Assembly: GCA_024640625.1 (NCBI GenBank)
Contig: JAHEER010000005.1
Location: 27,039-91,038 of the forward strand
From: Desulfobulbaceae bacterium
GTDB taxonomy: Bacteria; Desulfobacterota; Desulfobulbia; Desulfobulbales; Desulfocapsaceae
Reading direction: 5' to 3'
Length of the DNA stretch: 64,000 nt
Shown here: in pieces, positions 18,804 to 27,763 of the stretch
Layout: each line of letters begins with the position of its first letter
Numbering within the stretch: position 1 is the first letter of the stretch
Notes under the pieces: generated by a model
Database searches by the model: none
Told to the model about the DNA's origin: nothing
What the model saw: the letters and a program-made list of their open reading frames with translations, nothing else
Made by a program: the position numbers and the translations under genes

Positions 18804-19787
18804 ATGGAAGCAAAAAAATTCAACTTTGTTATCGGTCTCTTTGTGGTGGCGGGGATTGCCGGTATTTTTATCGTCGGTCTGTGGCTCGCCAAAACCGGTT
18901 CGAACGAGAAAGTCACTCCGTACGAGGTGCTCTTTGAAGACTCTGTATCGGGGTTGAGCGTGGGAAGCAAGGTGAGCTACCGGGGCATTCGCATTGGCTC
19001 GGTGACGTCCATAGGCATCAAACCGGATGATCCCCAATTTGTTCTGGTCCGCATTGCCGTCAAAGAAGGCTATCCGATTCATCAAGGTGATACCGCATCC
19101 CTGAAGATGGAGGGAATTACAGGAACATCCTATATAGATATCCAAGGCGCCGAGTGGGACAGTGAAATGATCGAATCGACATCGGAGAATCCCGCCACCA
19201 TCCCTTCACGCAGATCCGAGCTCGGCCGGCTGGTCAAAGGCCTGCCGGATCTTATCAACGAGGGCACCATACTGGCTCAACGTTTCAGTGAGATGGTAAA
19301 TGAGGAAAATCGGGATCAGCTCACCGCCATCCTCACCAATATTAATGAAATTACCGCCATACTGGTTGAACAAAGCGAAAATATTGATAAAGTGCTTGTC
19401 ACTGCAGACGAAGCGGGGAACGAGGTCATTATCGCCAGCAGGTCAGTGCAGAAATCGGCAGCCAGGATCGACGCTTTGGTCGAGACACTGCAAGCCACAG
19501 CAGATGACACCGGTCAGCTTATCAGCGAAGACGGGGCCGAGCTTGCAGAAGAGTGGAAAACCACTGCTCGATCATGGAGAGAACTCTCGGACACCGCCCA
19601 GAGTTTCCTGGTGGCCAACGAAGATTCGCTGCACCATTTTTCCCAGGAAGGGCTCTATGAATTCACTTTGTTTCTGCAGGAAGCACGGCTTCTGGTTGCG
19701 GGGCTGTCCCGTGTAGTTGATAGAATCGAGTCTTCAGGTGCCCGTTTTCTGCTCGATCAAGACAATCCAGAGATAGATCCGAACTAA
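18804..19787 (+). CDS. mlaD: MlaD-family MCE protein
   Basis: Periplasmic lipid-binding MCE protein held in the inner membrane by one N-terminal helix (about residues 7-27). The MCE domain spans about 35-115 (YEVLFEDSVSGLSVGSKVSYRGIRIGSV). A long α-helical region follows (about 150-280), more like PqiB/Mce-type tunnels than the short E. coli MlaD. I start it at ATG 18804, since MEAKKFNFVIGLF is the usual MCE beginning; TTG 18789 is an alternative. Fourth-from-last position in the operon and close spacing to the lipoprotein (four bases) support a joint complex. Confidence 0.9.
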   Translation: MEAKKFNFVIGLFVVAGIAGIFIVGLWLAKTGSNEKVTPYEVLFEDSVSGLSVGSKVSYRGIRIGSVTSIGIKPDDPQFVLVRIAVKEGYPIHQGDTASLKMEGITGTSYIDIQGAEWDSEMIESTSENPATIPSRRSELGRLVKGLPDLINEGTILAQRFSEMVNEENRDQLTAILTNINEITAILVEQSENIDKVLVTADEAGNEVIIASRSVQKSAARIDALVETLQATADDTGQLISEDGAELAEEWKTTARSWRELSDTAQSFLVANEDSLHHFSQEGLYEFTLFLQEARLLVAGLSRVVDRIESSGARFLLDQDNPEIDPN

Positions 19788-19791
19788 GCCT

Positions 19792-20436
19792 ATGAGGCCA
19801 CATAACAAAGAGGTAATCAAAAGCGCCCTGCAAGTGCTCCTGGTTATGCTTATGCTGGGCAGCATTGCCGGCTGCAGCGTTCTGAAACTGCCGGGGCCAC
19901 CGCCGAATCTTTATAATCTCACGCCGAAAAGCACCTTCAGCGACGATCTGCCGGCAATCGACAAACAGCTCACCATTGAAGAGCCTTTAGCCTCAGGGGG
20001 GCTGGACAACAATCGGATTGCCCTGCATCCCCACTCCACCAGGATCAAATATTTTGCCAACGCCCGCTGGTCCGAGCGGGCGCCCAAAATGCTGCAGACC
20101 CTTCTCGTTGAAAGCTTTGAAAATACCAATAAAATTGTCGCGGTTGGCAGGCAATCAATAGGTTTGCGCTCAGATTTTACCTTGAAAACCGAACTCCGTG
20201 AATTTCAGGTCGAACATGACGCCGAAGCCAAGACCTTCACCGTTCGGGTCAGAATAAACGCCAAACTCGTTCAACAGCCGAAGAGAAATATCGTTGGTTC
20301 ACACAGTTTTGAGCACACGGTTGAGATAACAGACGACAGCGGCATGGACAGTATTATTATTGCCTTCGACCAGGCTGCCGGCAGGGTATTGAAGAAACTG
20401 GTGGAGTGGACGCTGCTGAAAATGAATTATACCTAG
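19792..20436 (+). CDS. ABC-type transport auxiliary lipoprotein (PqiC/ABC_trans_aux family)
   Basis: Predicted lipoprotein with signal peptide and lipobox (LGSIAGC, Cys about residue 25) and the beginning of the ABC_trans_aux domain (PPPNLYNLTPKSTF). In related systems (PqiC, or lipoproteins of Mce operons) this protein sits in the outer membrane or periplasm and closes the MCE channel. Last gene of the Mla-type operon, four bases after the MCE gene. A hairpin at 20499-20516 lies just after it. Confidence 0.85.
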   Translation: MRPHNKEVIKSALQVLLVMLMLGSIAGCSVLKLPGPPPNLYNLTPKSTFSDDLPAIDKQLTIEEPLASGGLDNNRIALHPHSTRIKYFANARWSERAPKMLQTLLVESFENTNKIVAVGRQSIGLRSDFTLKTELREFQVEHDAEAKTFTVRVRINAKLVQQPKRNIVGSHSFEHTVEITDDSGMDSIIIAFDQAAGRVLKKLVEWTLLKMNYT

Positions 20437-20498
20437 TTTTCATCCGGAAACTGGTAAAACCCGTAAGCTGAGTCAACCGTGCTAAGCTTGGGCGGGGC

Positions 20499-20516
20499 GG
20501 CGGCAACGCTGCCGCC
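20499..20516. terminator. Hairpin between convergent genes
   Basis: GGCGGCA-ACGC-TGCCGCC makes a perfect GC-rich 7-bp stem between the Mla lipoprotein and the convergent exported-protein gene. It has no T-run on either side, so it may act as a weak or factor-dependent terminator. Confidence 0.4.
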
Positions 20517-20530
20517 AGCACAGTCAAATA

Positions 20531-21109
20531 TTAGCGCATGTCCCAGAAATCAAGAAACGGAACCATATCGATATTTTCATTTTTTTCCAGCGGAAAATAT
20601 TGATCCGAATTCTCGATTTCCAGCAGTCTCCGTTCCTGGTCAAGCCCCTTAGCCGTTGGCTCGTGGTAAAACGCCACCTTCATCTTGCCATTCAACTGGT
20701 CAGCTTTCAGTTTGATGGTGACATCCTGGTATTTCCACTTATAGGTGAAAACATTTTCTTTCGCCGATGTCTTATGGTCGGGCAGGCCGTATTTCGCCTT
20801 CATCTTTCTCTCGACCAGGTCATATTTATCAGGGGAGTCCAGATTAATATAGACTGCATAAAATTTATCTTTGTAAAAACCGTAGATTACGTCGCCTATG
20901 ATCATGTCTTCAACAACATAGGACTCACCCGGGCTGGAATAAAAGGTCATCCCCCCTTTGCTGTAGAGCTGCTTTAAACCACGGTATTTCGAGATATCGC
21001 TGCCCCACACATACCCCATAAAACCGTCTTCCAGGTCTTCCGCCCATGCAGTGTTGAACAGACAGAGGGTCAGCACGACAACAAGGATGGCGATGAGATG
21101 GTTTTTCAT
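20531..21109 (-). CDS. Exported protein of unknown function
   Basis: Unrecognised. A clear signal peptide (MKNHLIAILVVVLTLCLFNTAWA, cleavage about residue 23) is followed by a mixed α/β domain of about 165 residues with no cysteine. The start at 21109 is well supported by GAGGAG seven to twelve bases upstream. The pattern GFMGYVWGSDISKYRGLKQLYSKGGMTFYSSPGE is like periplasmic proteins found in many Desulfobacterota and Geobacter-like genomes, but I cannot name a function. Single gene, convergent with the Mla operon. Confidence 0.75.
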   Translation of the reverse strand: MKNHLIAILVVVLTLCLFNTAWAEDLEDGFMGYVWGSDISKYRGLKQLYSKGGMTFYSSPGESYVVEDMIIGDVIYGFYKDKFYAVYINLDSPDKYDLVERKMKAKYGLPDHKTSAKENVFTYKWKYQDVTIKLKADQLNGKMKVAFYHEPTAKGLDQERRLLEIENSDQYFPLEKNENIDMVPFLDFWDMR

Positions 21110-21321
21110 GATTGTTTCTCCTCTTTTTCAGTGCGTTAACAAATAGTACACCCTTACTCATAGTGCCGATACAACTCATTGTCCACGCTGCATATTTAAA
21201 GATCTTAAATGATCTGCAAGCGGTCTTGCCTGATTCTGGAGGTTAAATAAACAGATCTGCTTATTATATCTTTCAGGTCAACCAGATTCTTTCTCCTTTT
21301 AATCCACAGCCGAGGACAGGC

Positions 21322-22722
21322 ATGAAATGGAAGCTGATCTGTTGTGCCGCAGCCATGCTTATCTGTATTGACGTCGGCCATATATACAGTAGCCAGGCCG
21401 CCCAGACCGAGCGCCACACGGCCGTGGTGCGCGACATCGTAAACGATGCATTCGCCCTGCTTATCCATACTTCGGAGCGGGTGGCCGTGGATAGAGCTTT
21501 TCTAATCCTGGACGCTAACTGGAAACCGGAATTCATTCCTCAATTGCTGGATATCATGAGTGTCCCGCGAAGCGATTATATCGTGCAGAAAATAATTACT
21601 TTGCTCACTGACAAGACGGGTCAGGACTTCGGACCACGCCTCAACAACTGGTACTTCTGGTGGTGGAACCAGCCTGAAACAGCGCTGCCTTCCTATGGAA
21701 ACTTCAAAGCCGATCTTTACGAGCAGATCGACCCAAGATTTGCAGGCTATTTTCGGGAACGTCAACCATCGGCGCGCATCAGGCTCGATGAAGTTCGCTG
21801 GGGAGGGGTGCGGCAGGACGGCATTCCCCCGTTGCGCAATCCGGAGATGATTTCCGCGGCTCAGGCGACCTATCTCGAGAATGGCAATATCATTTTCGGC
21901 CTGGAGATTAACGGCGACGCCCGGGCCTACCCCAAGCGCATCCTGGCTTGGCACGAAATGTTCACCGACACCATCGGCGGCATTGACATTGCCGGGGTCT
22001 ACTGCACCCTCTGCGGCACCGTGATACCCTATGTAACCAATCTGGCAGGCGTGAACTATCAGCTCGGTACCAGCGGCTTTCTCTACCGGTCCAACAAACT
22101 TATGTACGACCAGGCAACCCAGTCGCTGTGGAGCACCGTGCGGGGCGAACCGGTTATCGGCCCGCTGGTCGACAAAGGGATCGTACTCGAGCACATGAGC
22201 GTGGTCACCACGACCTGGGCCGAATGGCGAAGGCGCCATCCGGATACGCTGGTGTTGTCTCTTAACACGGGGCATCGCCGTGACTATGGCGAGGGCGTCG
22301 CTTACCGGAGCTATTTTGCAGATGACAGACTGATGTTCAATACGCCTTTCAAGGACAACCGGCTGCAGAACAAGCGGGAGGTGCTGGCCTTGATCTTTCC
22401 GGCCGGGCCGCAGGAGCAGTTGGCCATAGACACGGAGTTCCTCAATCAGAACCCGCTCTATACAGACAGGGTGGGTTCACAGAAGGTCCTCGTTCTCACC
22501 GACGCCAGCGGCGCACACCGGGTCTATGATCCCCTGGATATTGAATTTGTCTCCTATGATCGGGACAGTACCAGTGTCGACCGCAGCGGCAACGAGTGGC
22601 TGTTGAGCGAGGACGCTCTCAGATCGCCCAGCCAGCAGACTAGGCTCCCTCGACTTCCCCATCGAAGAGCGTTCTGGTTCGGCTGGCATGCTGCCTATCC
22701 CGAAACACGTCTCGTTCATTGA
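21322..22722 (+). CDS. DUF3179 family exported protein
   Basis: Secreted or periplasmic protein with an N-terminal signal (MKWKLICCAAAMLICIDVGH...). Residues about 150-430 match DUF3179, including GLEINGDARAYPKRILAWHEMFTDTIGGI and the cysteine motif VYCTLCGTVIPY. Function unknown in the family. An extra N-terminal helical domain (about 40-130) precedes it. The last 35 residues differ from the usual end and may be frame-affected or simply divergent. Single gene. Confidence 0.85.
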   Translation: MKWKLICCAAAMLICIDVGHIYSSQAAQTERHTAVVRDIVNDAFALLIHTSERVAVDRAFLILDANWKPEFIPQLLDIMSVPRSDYIVQKIITLLTDKTGQDFGPRLNNWYFWWWNQPETALPSYGNFKADLYEQIDPRFAGYFRERQPSARIRLDEVRWGGVRQDGIPPLRNPEMISAAQATYLENGNIIFGLEINGDARAYPKRILAWHEMFTDTIGGIDIAGVYCTLCGTVIPYVTNLAGVNYQLGTSGFLYRSNKLMYDQATQSLWSTVRGEPVIGPLVDKGIVLEHMSVVTTTWAEWRRRHPDTLVLSLNTGHRRDYGEGVAYRSYFADDRLMFNTPFKDNRLQNKREVLALIFPAGPQEQLAIDTEFLNQNPLYTDRVGSQKVLVLTDASGAHRVYDPLDIEFVSYDRDSTSVDRSGNEWLLSEDALRSPSQQTRLPRLPHRRAFWFGWHAAYPETRLVH

Positions 22723-22783
22723 CTAGGTACATTTCATCCGTCAGTGAGTTCCAAATCCTTAACCGTCGAGAGAAAGGTGTACT

Positions 22784-23314
22784 CTAAAAATGAAATTTTA
22801 GGCCGATGTTGCCGGTAAACCCACCCACATCAATGTCCTCTTCTAGAACACCATCAAGTTCTGCAAATCGATAGAGAGCCTCGCCGAACAACTTAAGCAA
22901 AGATGTACCCAGGGACACATCAAGTCCTGCCCCGATATACCCGCCGAATTTGGAGTCTAAGTCAACCTCACTGGAAGAGTCGACATAAATGTACGAGACC
23001 CCTCCGAGAAGATAGGGGTCTACTTTACCGTAAGGCAAAAAGTGCACTTGCAGCCCTAAATCAAATGGTATCGTTGTTACATCCTCATAAACAATTCCCG
23101 TGTCGCTGTCTGAGAAGAAATGGGCTCTGCCATCCAGGCGCAGGTGCTCAGTGAAAAGAGGGAGGGCTAGTCCAACTCCCGCACCCCAGGAACCGTCAGC
23201 ATCCTGTTTGCTCCAATAACTTCCATAGCCGTACAAATCAATTGCCGAAGCATTCGACCCGCAAAAAAACATTGAAAGTATAAAAACCAGAAACACTATT
23301 TTCAAATATCTCAT
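22784..23314 (-). CDS. Outer-membrane β-barrel protein (OmpA/OmpW-like size)
   Basis: Predicted small outer-membrane barrel. A signal peptide (MRYLKIVFLVFILSMFFCGSNASA) precedes alternating-polarity strands, and the protein ends in a terminal Phe (GLKFHF), the classic outer-membrane sorting signal. I choose ATG 23314 because GGAGGGG lies seven bases before it; the longer frame to 23371 adds an unlikely leader. Mature size about 153 residues fits an 8-stranded barrel. No function can be assigned. Single gene. Confidence 0.8.
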   Translation of the reverse strand: MRYLKIVFLVFILSMFFCGSNASAIDLYGYGSYWSKQDADGSWGAGVGLALPLFTEHLRLDGRAHFFSDSDTGIVYEDVTTIPFDLGLQVHFLPYGKVDPYLLGGVSYIYVDSSSEVDLDSKFGGYIGAGLDVSLGTSLLKLFGEALYRFAELDGVLEEDIDVGGFTGNIGLKFHF

Positions 23315-23654
23315 TTCCATCCCCTCCACCAGTCTGGGTACCTTTTGGAATTGACCATCTGTCCAAACCACTTCTGCCTCACAGTGGCCGCCCGAGTCTT
23401 AGTGCACTAAAATGTTGCTGAATGCCTTTCGATTTCCCGCAACACTAATCTTATCAATTTTTGTATCTATCACCAATAATAGAGTGGTGTCATCGCCAAC
23501 CGGGCGTGCTTGTCGGTCAGGTGGGGATACCCCTCAATTTATAGATGTATTCTCAGGTATCCAGTTTAGGTTTGATCTGGCGATACTTGAGCAGTAGACT
23601 CTGTGGTTCAGTGAATAATCAGAGCAAAATCAATCACTGGGTGAATATCGAGAT
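23315..23654. other. Intergenic, nothing recognised
   Basis: The divergent gap between the outer-membrane protein and the TauE-like gene. It holds both promoters, presumably; I see no clear -35/-10 pair, repeat or RNA. Confidence 0.4.
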
Positions 23655-24374
23655 ATGGACTTTATATATTTTGCCGCCTTATCATTTTTGGTGATACTCG
23701 GAGCATTTTTACAATCCGTGATCGGGCTCGGGTATGTGATGCTCGTAGCTCCTTTTCTCGTCTTGTATAATCCAGATTTTGTACCTGTTCCGATGCTGCT
23801 CATCGGCACCTTTTTACCCCTTCTCATAGTGTGGCGTGATCGCAGAGCTATTCATTTTACCGGGATCAAATCAGCCATCGCCGGAAGGATAATAGGAAAT
23901 GTGCTTGCCGTAGGGCTGCTCACCATCATTTCTCAAAACACTTATATGCTAATCTTTGGCGGGTTGATTATCGTAACGGTTATTCTCAGCACGCTCACTT
24001 TCAACATTCGACCGACGGCGGTCAATGTGGGTATTGCCGGCATTCTGTCGGGATTGATGGGAACTCTGGCAGCTGTTGGAGGACCGCCCATGGCAATTGT
24101 TTACCAAAATGAAAAAGGAGATGTCATCCGTGCAACTCTGTCCGGTTTTTTTGTTTTGGGAACCTTGCTGTCAATTTTATTTCTTAGCATTGCCGGTAAG
24201 GTGACGCTTAATGATTTCAGGCTGTTCTTATATATGGTGCCCGGCGTCTTGATTGGTTTTTATCTATCCAAATATGCAGTCGGCTTTGTAGATCGCGGGT
24301 ATATGCGTAAAGCCATGTTGTCCGTATCATTTTTGGCTGGTATTTTAGTTGTTATTAAGGCCTTTTTAGGGTGA
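23655..24374 (+). CDS. TauE/SafE-family sulfite/anion exporter
   Basis: Integral membrane protein with about seven to eight helices and the two homologous halves of the TauE/SafE (DUF81) family. The typical motif GILSGLMGTLAAVGGPPMAIVYQ lies near the middle (about 130-153). Family members move sulfite, sulfoacetate or similar organosulfur anions, and this fits a sulfur-metabolising host, but the substrate is not shown by sequence. 239 residues is normal. Single gene. Confidence 0.85.
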   Translation: MDFIYFAALSFLVILGAFLQSVIGLGYVMLVAPFLVLYNPDFVPVPMLLIGTFLPLLIVWRDRRAIHFTGIKSAIAGRIIGNVLAVGLLTIISQNTYMLIFGGLIIVTVILSTLTFNIRPTAVNVGIAGILSGLMGTLAAVGGPPMAIVYQNEKGDVIRATLSGFFVLGTLLSILFLSIAGKVTLNDFRLFLYMVPGVLIGFYLSKYAVGFVDRGYMRKAMLSVSFLAGILVVIKAFLG

Positions 24375-24554
24375 TATGACCTGTCTGGCTATGAAGAGTT
24401 CAAATTTACACTATCTGTTATCATTGTCTTTGCTGAATGCGGACAATTGCTTTGCATTTGCAAGTACGGCCGTTAGAAGCAGGCCTGATTACAGGAAAAC
24501 GAGATAAGTCGGCACAAATTAAAATAATTATAACTTTCAGGAGGGGAGTTCGCT

Positions 24555-24860
24555 ATGGAGTCTGATAAAACAGTACTGGTGACAGTGATCTTGCGCCATG
24601 ATCAATCAAAGAATTTGGACGAAATAATGTCCTACCTGCAGGAAACTGGTTTCTACAGGGAGTTCCCGCCAGAAGGATCCGAGCTTGTCTCATGGGTGGT
24701 GGCGATGTCCTTTGGATTCATCATACAGCTGCGGGTGGAGCCTTCCGCCCTGCGTACTTTAAACCGTTTTATTGAACAGAAGGCTTGGGGAGCGTTTCAT
24801 TACGAAGTATATCCAGCTTATGATTTTGAACCAATTGCAAAGAAGTTCAAGGAGGAGTAA
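24555..24860 (+). CDS. Conserved-looking small cytoplasmic protein, unknown function
   Basis: Unrecognised 101-residue soluble protein. ATG 24555 has an excellent ribosome-binding site (AGGAGGGG). The sequence begins with a β-strand and helix (TVLVTVILRHDQSKNLDEIMSYLQETGF) like small ferredoxin-like α+β folds and ends in a lysine-rich tail. It may be a muconolactone-isomerase-like or ligand-binding dimeric α/β barrel, but I see no catalytic motif. Not obviously linked to its neighbours. Confidence 0.68.
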   Translation: MESDKTVLVTVILRHDQSKNLDEIMSYLQETGFYREFPPEGSELVSWVVAMSFGFIIQLRVEPSALRTLNRFIEQKAWGAFHYEVYPAYDFEPIAKKFKEE

Positions 24861-24956
24861 CCCTACTATCATGGATCGGCCCGTGAAGATCAGGGTAAAC
24901 CGTATCATTGAGGTAGAGAAACCATCTTGTTGCATAAATGGTACTTCACGGGCAGG

Positions 24957-26003
24957 TCAATTATCAGCGTTTCTCTTCTCGTCACTCACTGCTGCACTAT
25001 CGTCGTAATTCTCTGATATCAGATCTGTTTTCGGTATGTCTATTGGGGGATAGATTGCCGAATAGCCGATACCGGCATGACGATGAGAGTAGCGGGCCGG
25101 TACATCCTGAGTCCAGTCACTGGGAATAATCACAGGAAGCGCAAGCAGAACGATAAAGGCTGCTTTTTTGTACCAGGCAGCCAGGGCTTCCTTATTGAGA
25201 GCAGCCTTGCCGGTCGATGGTGCAGGAACACCGGTGCCTGTTTTGGGGCGGATTTTGTGGAAGTATACCAGCATGGCGAGTCCGGCCAGTGTCATGAGGA
25301 TATTGAATTCCTGTCCTGGGGGGAAGCCGAAGAAATCGGTTCTGTAATCTCTGAATAAGTCGACAAAAATCCTAAGAAACCCATACCATAATATAAAGTG
25401 GGCCACGATAACGCCGCGTGGCGGATTCCTCTTTCTTACAGCCAGCAGCAGAGGGATCAGCAGCAGATTTTTAAGACCGTCATAGAGAACAACAGGGTGT
25501 CTGAATCCATCGATATCGGGAAACTTTACGCCGCACCAGATATCCGTGGCGCTGCCGATAATCTGGCCGTCGATAAAGTTGCCTATACGGCCAACTCCCA
25601 TGATATATGCTGCTGCAATGGCCAGGACATCGCCAATGTGGAAAAAGTTTATCTTGTAATATCGGCAAAATATATAAATGGCGATAATGGATCCAAGCAG
25701 AATTCCATGGGTTGACATTCCTCCCAGCCATACGGCGGGAATATGTCTTAAATGGGAGCTGTAGTATTCCCATTCGTAGAAAAACACTTCGATCATCCTG
25801 CCGCCGAGCAAGACCCCAAGCGCGGTCAATATTGTTAAATTGTAGACTTGATTCAAGGTCAACTGGAGCGTGTGGCGCTTTCGGCGGAGCCAGGAGAAGA
25901 GGCCCCAAAACCCCAAGGTATAGCTCAAACCGTACCACCAGAGATAGAAACCGCCAATTTTACCGAAAACTGGATCGATGTTATGTACAAATGGGCCAAT
26001 CAT
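24957..26003 (-). CDS. lgt: Lgt-like prolipoprotein diacylglyceryl transferase with altered signature
   Basis: Seven-helix inner-membrane protein of the Lgt family, which adds diacylglycerol to the lipobox Cys of prelipoproteins. Conserved parts include GGMSTHGILLG (His103 of E. coli) and GRIGNFIDG. However, the signature reads GRIGNFIDGQIIGS where E. coli has GRLGNFINGELWGR: the Glu151 position is Gln, Asn149 is Asp and Arg155 is Ser. The later RHPVVLYDG replaces the usual R.P.QLYE. An extra C-terminal part of about 80 residues, with a helix and a polar tail, follows. It may be a divergent Lgt or a paralogue with another substrate. The ribosome-binding site lies in the GGGAGGTAGC upstream of 26003. 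Confidence 0.82.
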   Translation of the reverse strand: MIGPFVHNIDPVFGKIGGFYLWWYGLSYTLGFWGLFSWLRRKRHTLQLTLNQVYNLTILTALGVLLGGRMIEVFFYEWEYYSSHLRHIPAVWLGGMSTHGILLGSIIAIYIFCRYYKINFFHIGDVLAIAAAYIMGVGRIGNFIDGQIIGSATDIWCGVKFPDIDGFRHPVVLYDGLKNLLLIPLLLAVRKRNPPRGVIVAHFILWYGFLRIFVDLFRDYRTDFFGFPPGQEFNILMTLAGLAMLVYFHKIRPKTGTGVPAPSTGKAALNKEALAAWYKKAAFIVLLALPVIIPSDWTQDVPARYSHRHAGIGYSAIYPPIDIPKTDLISENYDDSAAVSDEKRNADN

Positions 26004-26356
26004 GAGAGCTACCTCCCTGTAATCTGTTCAACCCATCATTTCCACAATTCGTGCCACTTCGAGTTGTTTTGGTAAGATGCTGATTGTATTGCTAAAAATA
26101 GGCGACGGCGGGCTGATCAGAAAAGATTTACTGCGAAATTGTTCATTTTGTGCACAGGTAAATATGCACAGAATGAACAATAGGGGCTTGGTCCTGGAAT
26201 GGAAATTCTTTGGCAGGTCTGGGGCTTAAGCTGGTACAGACAGGTTTACACTCTGACTGTAACTCGTGGTTTTTAGATTCTCCGGATGAGCTCAGGGAAT
26301 GTGTGGCCACTGTGAAGCGAAATAGTCAGGCCTGGTGTGGACTTATACAGGACGTG
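26004..26356. other. Intergenic with long hairpin
   Basis: Holds the promoter of the Lgt-like gene and the 42-base inverted repeat at 26139-26180. An open frame of about 60 codons on the plus strand (26177-26368) has no good start and is probably chance. No other feature seen. Confidence 0.4.
26139..26180. repeat. Long inverted repeat (16-bp arms)
   Basis: TTGTTCATTTTGTGCA and TGCACAGAATGAACAA pair over 16 bases with one G-U/A-C position, around a 10-base loop. It is too long for an ordinary operator half-site and lacks a T-run. It could be a transcript-end hairpin for the small Cys-rich gene on the minus strand, or the relic of a small mobile repeat. Confidence 0.65.
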
Positions 26357-26557
26357 CTAATGGTGTGAGCCTTCATTAAACTTTTGAATGCAGTCAAGGC
26401 ATATGCACGCTTTGCCCTTTTGCGGGGCGGGTAATGACTCTATCAGCTCTTGCGGGACCTTGACATCAATACACCAGCATGGTTGCTCGGAATGAGCCAG
26501 GCAGTTATTTGGTTTGCCGCAAAGTGGACATATCGTTTCAGTTATCTGATTTTTCAA
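26357..26557 (-). CDS. Cysteine-rich CWC family protein (66 aa)
   Basis: Tiny zinc-ribbon-like protein with eight cysteines (CPLCGKPNNC, CWC, CICLDCI), matching the cysteine-rich CWC family (named after the Cys-Trp-Cys motif, here at PCWCID). The function of the family is unknown. The motif order CPxCGxxNxC ... CWC ... CxCxxC fits. A GGTATC-type weak ribosome-binding site precedes it. Single gene. Confidence 0.85.
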   Translation of the reverse strand: MKNQITETICPLCGKPNNCLAHSEQPCWCIDVKVPQELIESLPAPQKGKACICLDCIQKFNEGSHH

Positions 26558-26896
26558 GATACCCTCTACTCTAAAAGAAATTAGCTCTCCCCTCTAGTGC
26601 TTTTTATCCCCGTAACTGAATATCTTTTATTCCAATGAGGAATTGCCTGGTTGAGGTTGTCCCTGATTCTCCAGATCCCGAAAGGCGGCTGGGGGCTTAT
26701 TCCTAAATTCTGATTACCTAAAGTTTCGGAATTGATAGTTGAAGATCTGATGCAAAGCCTGGCCGATGGTGATATGATCGGGCAAGAGTGAAGGTAATTG
26801 GCAACGAGTCAGCATCCATCGAATAGTTCCGCGGCGGCAGAGGGTTGGGCTGATAAAGCACCTGTGCGGGTCGGAACGGATACCCCAGGGAAAAAA

Positions 26897-27721
26897 ATGG
26901 AAAAGAATATTGCAGGTCTATGGAACTCGGGGCGGGCTGCTGTCGGCGGCTGGCTGATGCTGCCCGACGCGGTCACCGCGGAAATCATGGCCAGCCAGGG
27001 CTACGACACCATAACCATTGATCTTCAGCACGGGCTTGTCGATTACCAGAAGGCGCTTGCGATGCTGCAGGCCATGAACGGCAGCCCGTCGATCCCTTTT
27101 GCCCGCGTCCCCTGGCTCGACCCGGTATTGGTCATGAAACTGCTGGATGCCGGATTTCTGGGAATCATCTGCCCCATGATAAATAACCAGGATGAAGCCC
27201 GCAGGCTTGCCTCGTACGTACGCTACCCGCCGGTTGGCGAGAGAAGTTACGGACCTGCCCGGGCCGGATTTATCCTTGATCCGGCCTATGGCGGCAACGC
27301 CAACGCAATGATCCAGTGCCTGGCCATGATCGAGACGGCGGAAGGGTACCGGAAGGTGGAGGAAATCGTCGCGGTAGAAGGCATAGACGGTGTCTATATA
27401 GGTCCCATTGATCTTACCTTGTCCCTGTACGGCAATGACCTGCCGCTCGGTATAGACCGGCAAGAACCGGAGATGCTCGAGGCGATCGAAAATATCCTCA
27501 GGGCTGCCCAGGCGGCCGGAAAGAAGGCGGGAATCCATTGCGGCACTCCCGAATACGCAGGCCGCATGGTAGAGATGGGTTTTGATCTGGTTTCTTTATC
27601 TTCCGACCTGTGGCTGTTTAGCACCGCCTCAAAATCAATACTGGAGGCTACCCGCCGACTCACTGGAGGGGTGGAAGGCGACGAATGTCAGGCGGCACAG
27701 AGCGGAGCATCTCCCTACTAG
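26897..27721 (+). CDS. HpcH/HpaI-type aldolase
   Basis: Class II pyruvate-type aldolase that cleaves 4-hydroxy-2-ketodiacids such as 2-keto-3-deoxy-L-rhamnonate or 4-hydroxy-2-oxoheptanedioate. Key regions are present: IDLQHGLVDY (catalytic His), RVPW (Arg), the metal-ligand Glu and Asp regions (MIETAEG... and GVYIGPIDLTLSL). I start it at ATG 26897 (AGGGA upstream), because MEKNIAGLWNSGRAAVGGWLML is the usual HpaI start. A TTG at 26798 would add 33 unrelated residues. No pathway partner adjoins it, so the natural substrate is open. Confidence 0.9.
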   Translation: MEKNIAGLWNSGRAAVGGWLMLPDAVTAEIMASQGYDTITIDLQHGLVDYQKALAMLQAMNGSPSIPFARVPWLDPVLVMKLLDAGFLGIICPMINNQDEARRLASYVRYPPVGERSYGPARAGFILDPAYGGNANAMIQCLAMIETAEGYRKVEEIVAVEGIDGVYIGPIDLTLSLYGNDLPLGIDRQEPEMLEAIENILRAAQAAGKKAGIHCGTPEYAGRMVEMGFDLVSLSSDLWLFSTASKSILEATRRLTGGVEGDECQAAQSGASPY

Positions 27722-27763
27722 GTTTGAGCCCGGTCAGCAGCGTACAACGGCCCAGTGCCTTAA

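Noticed and set aside
26177..26368. A 60-codon plus-strand frame (about LDSPDELRECVATVKRNSQ)
   Set aside because: No ATG/GTG start with a ribosome-binding site, and it overlaps the end of the CWC gene.
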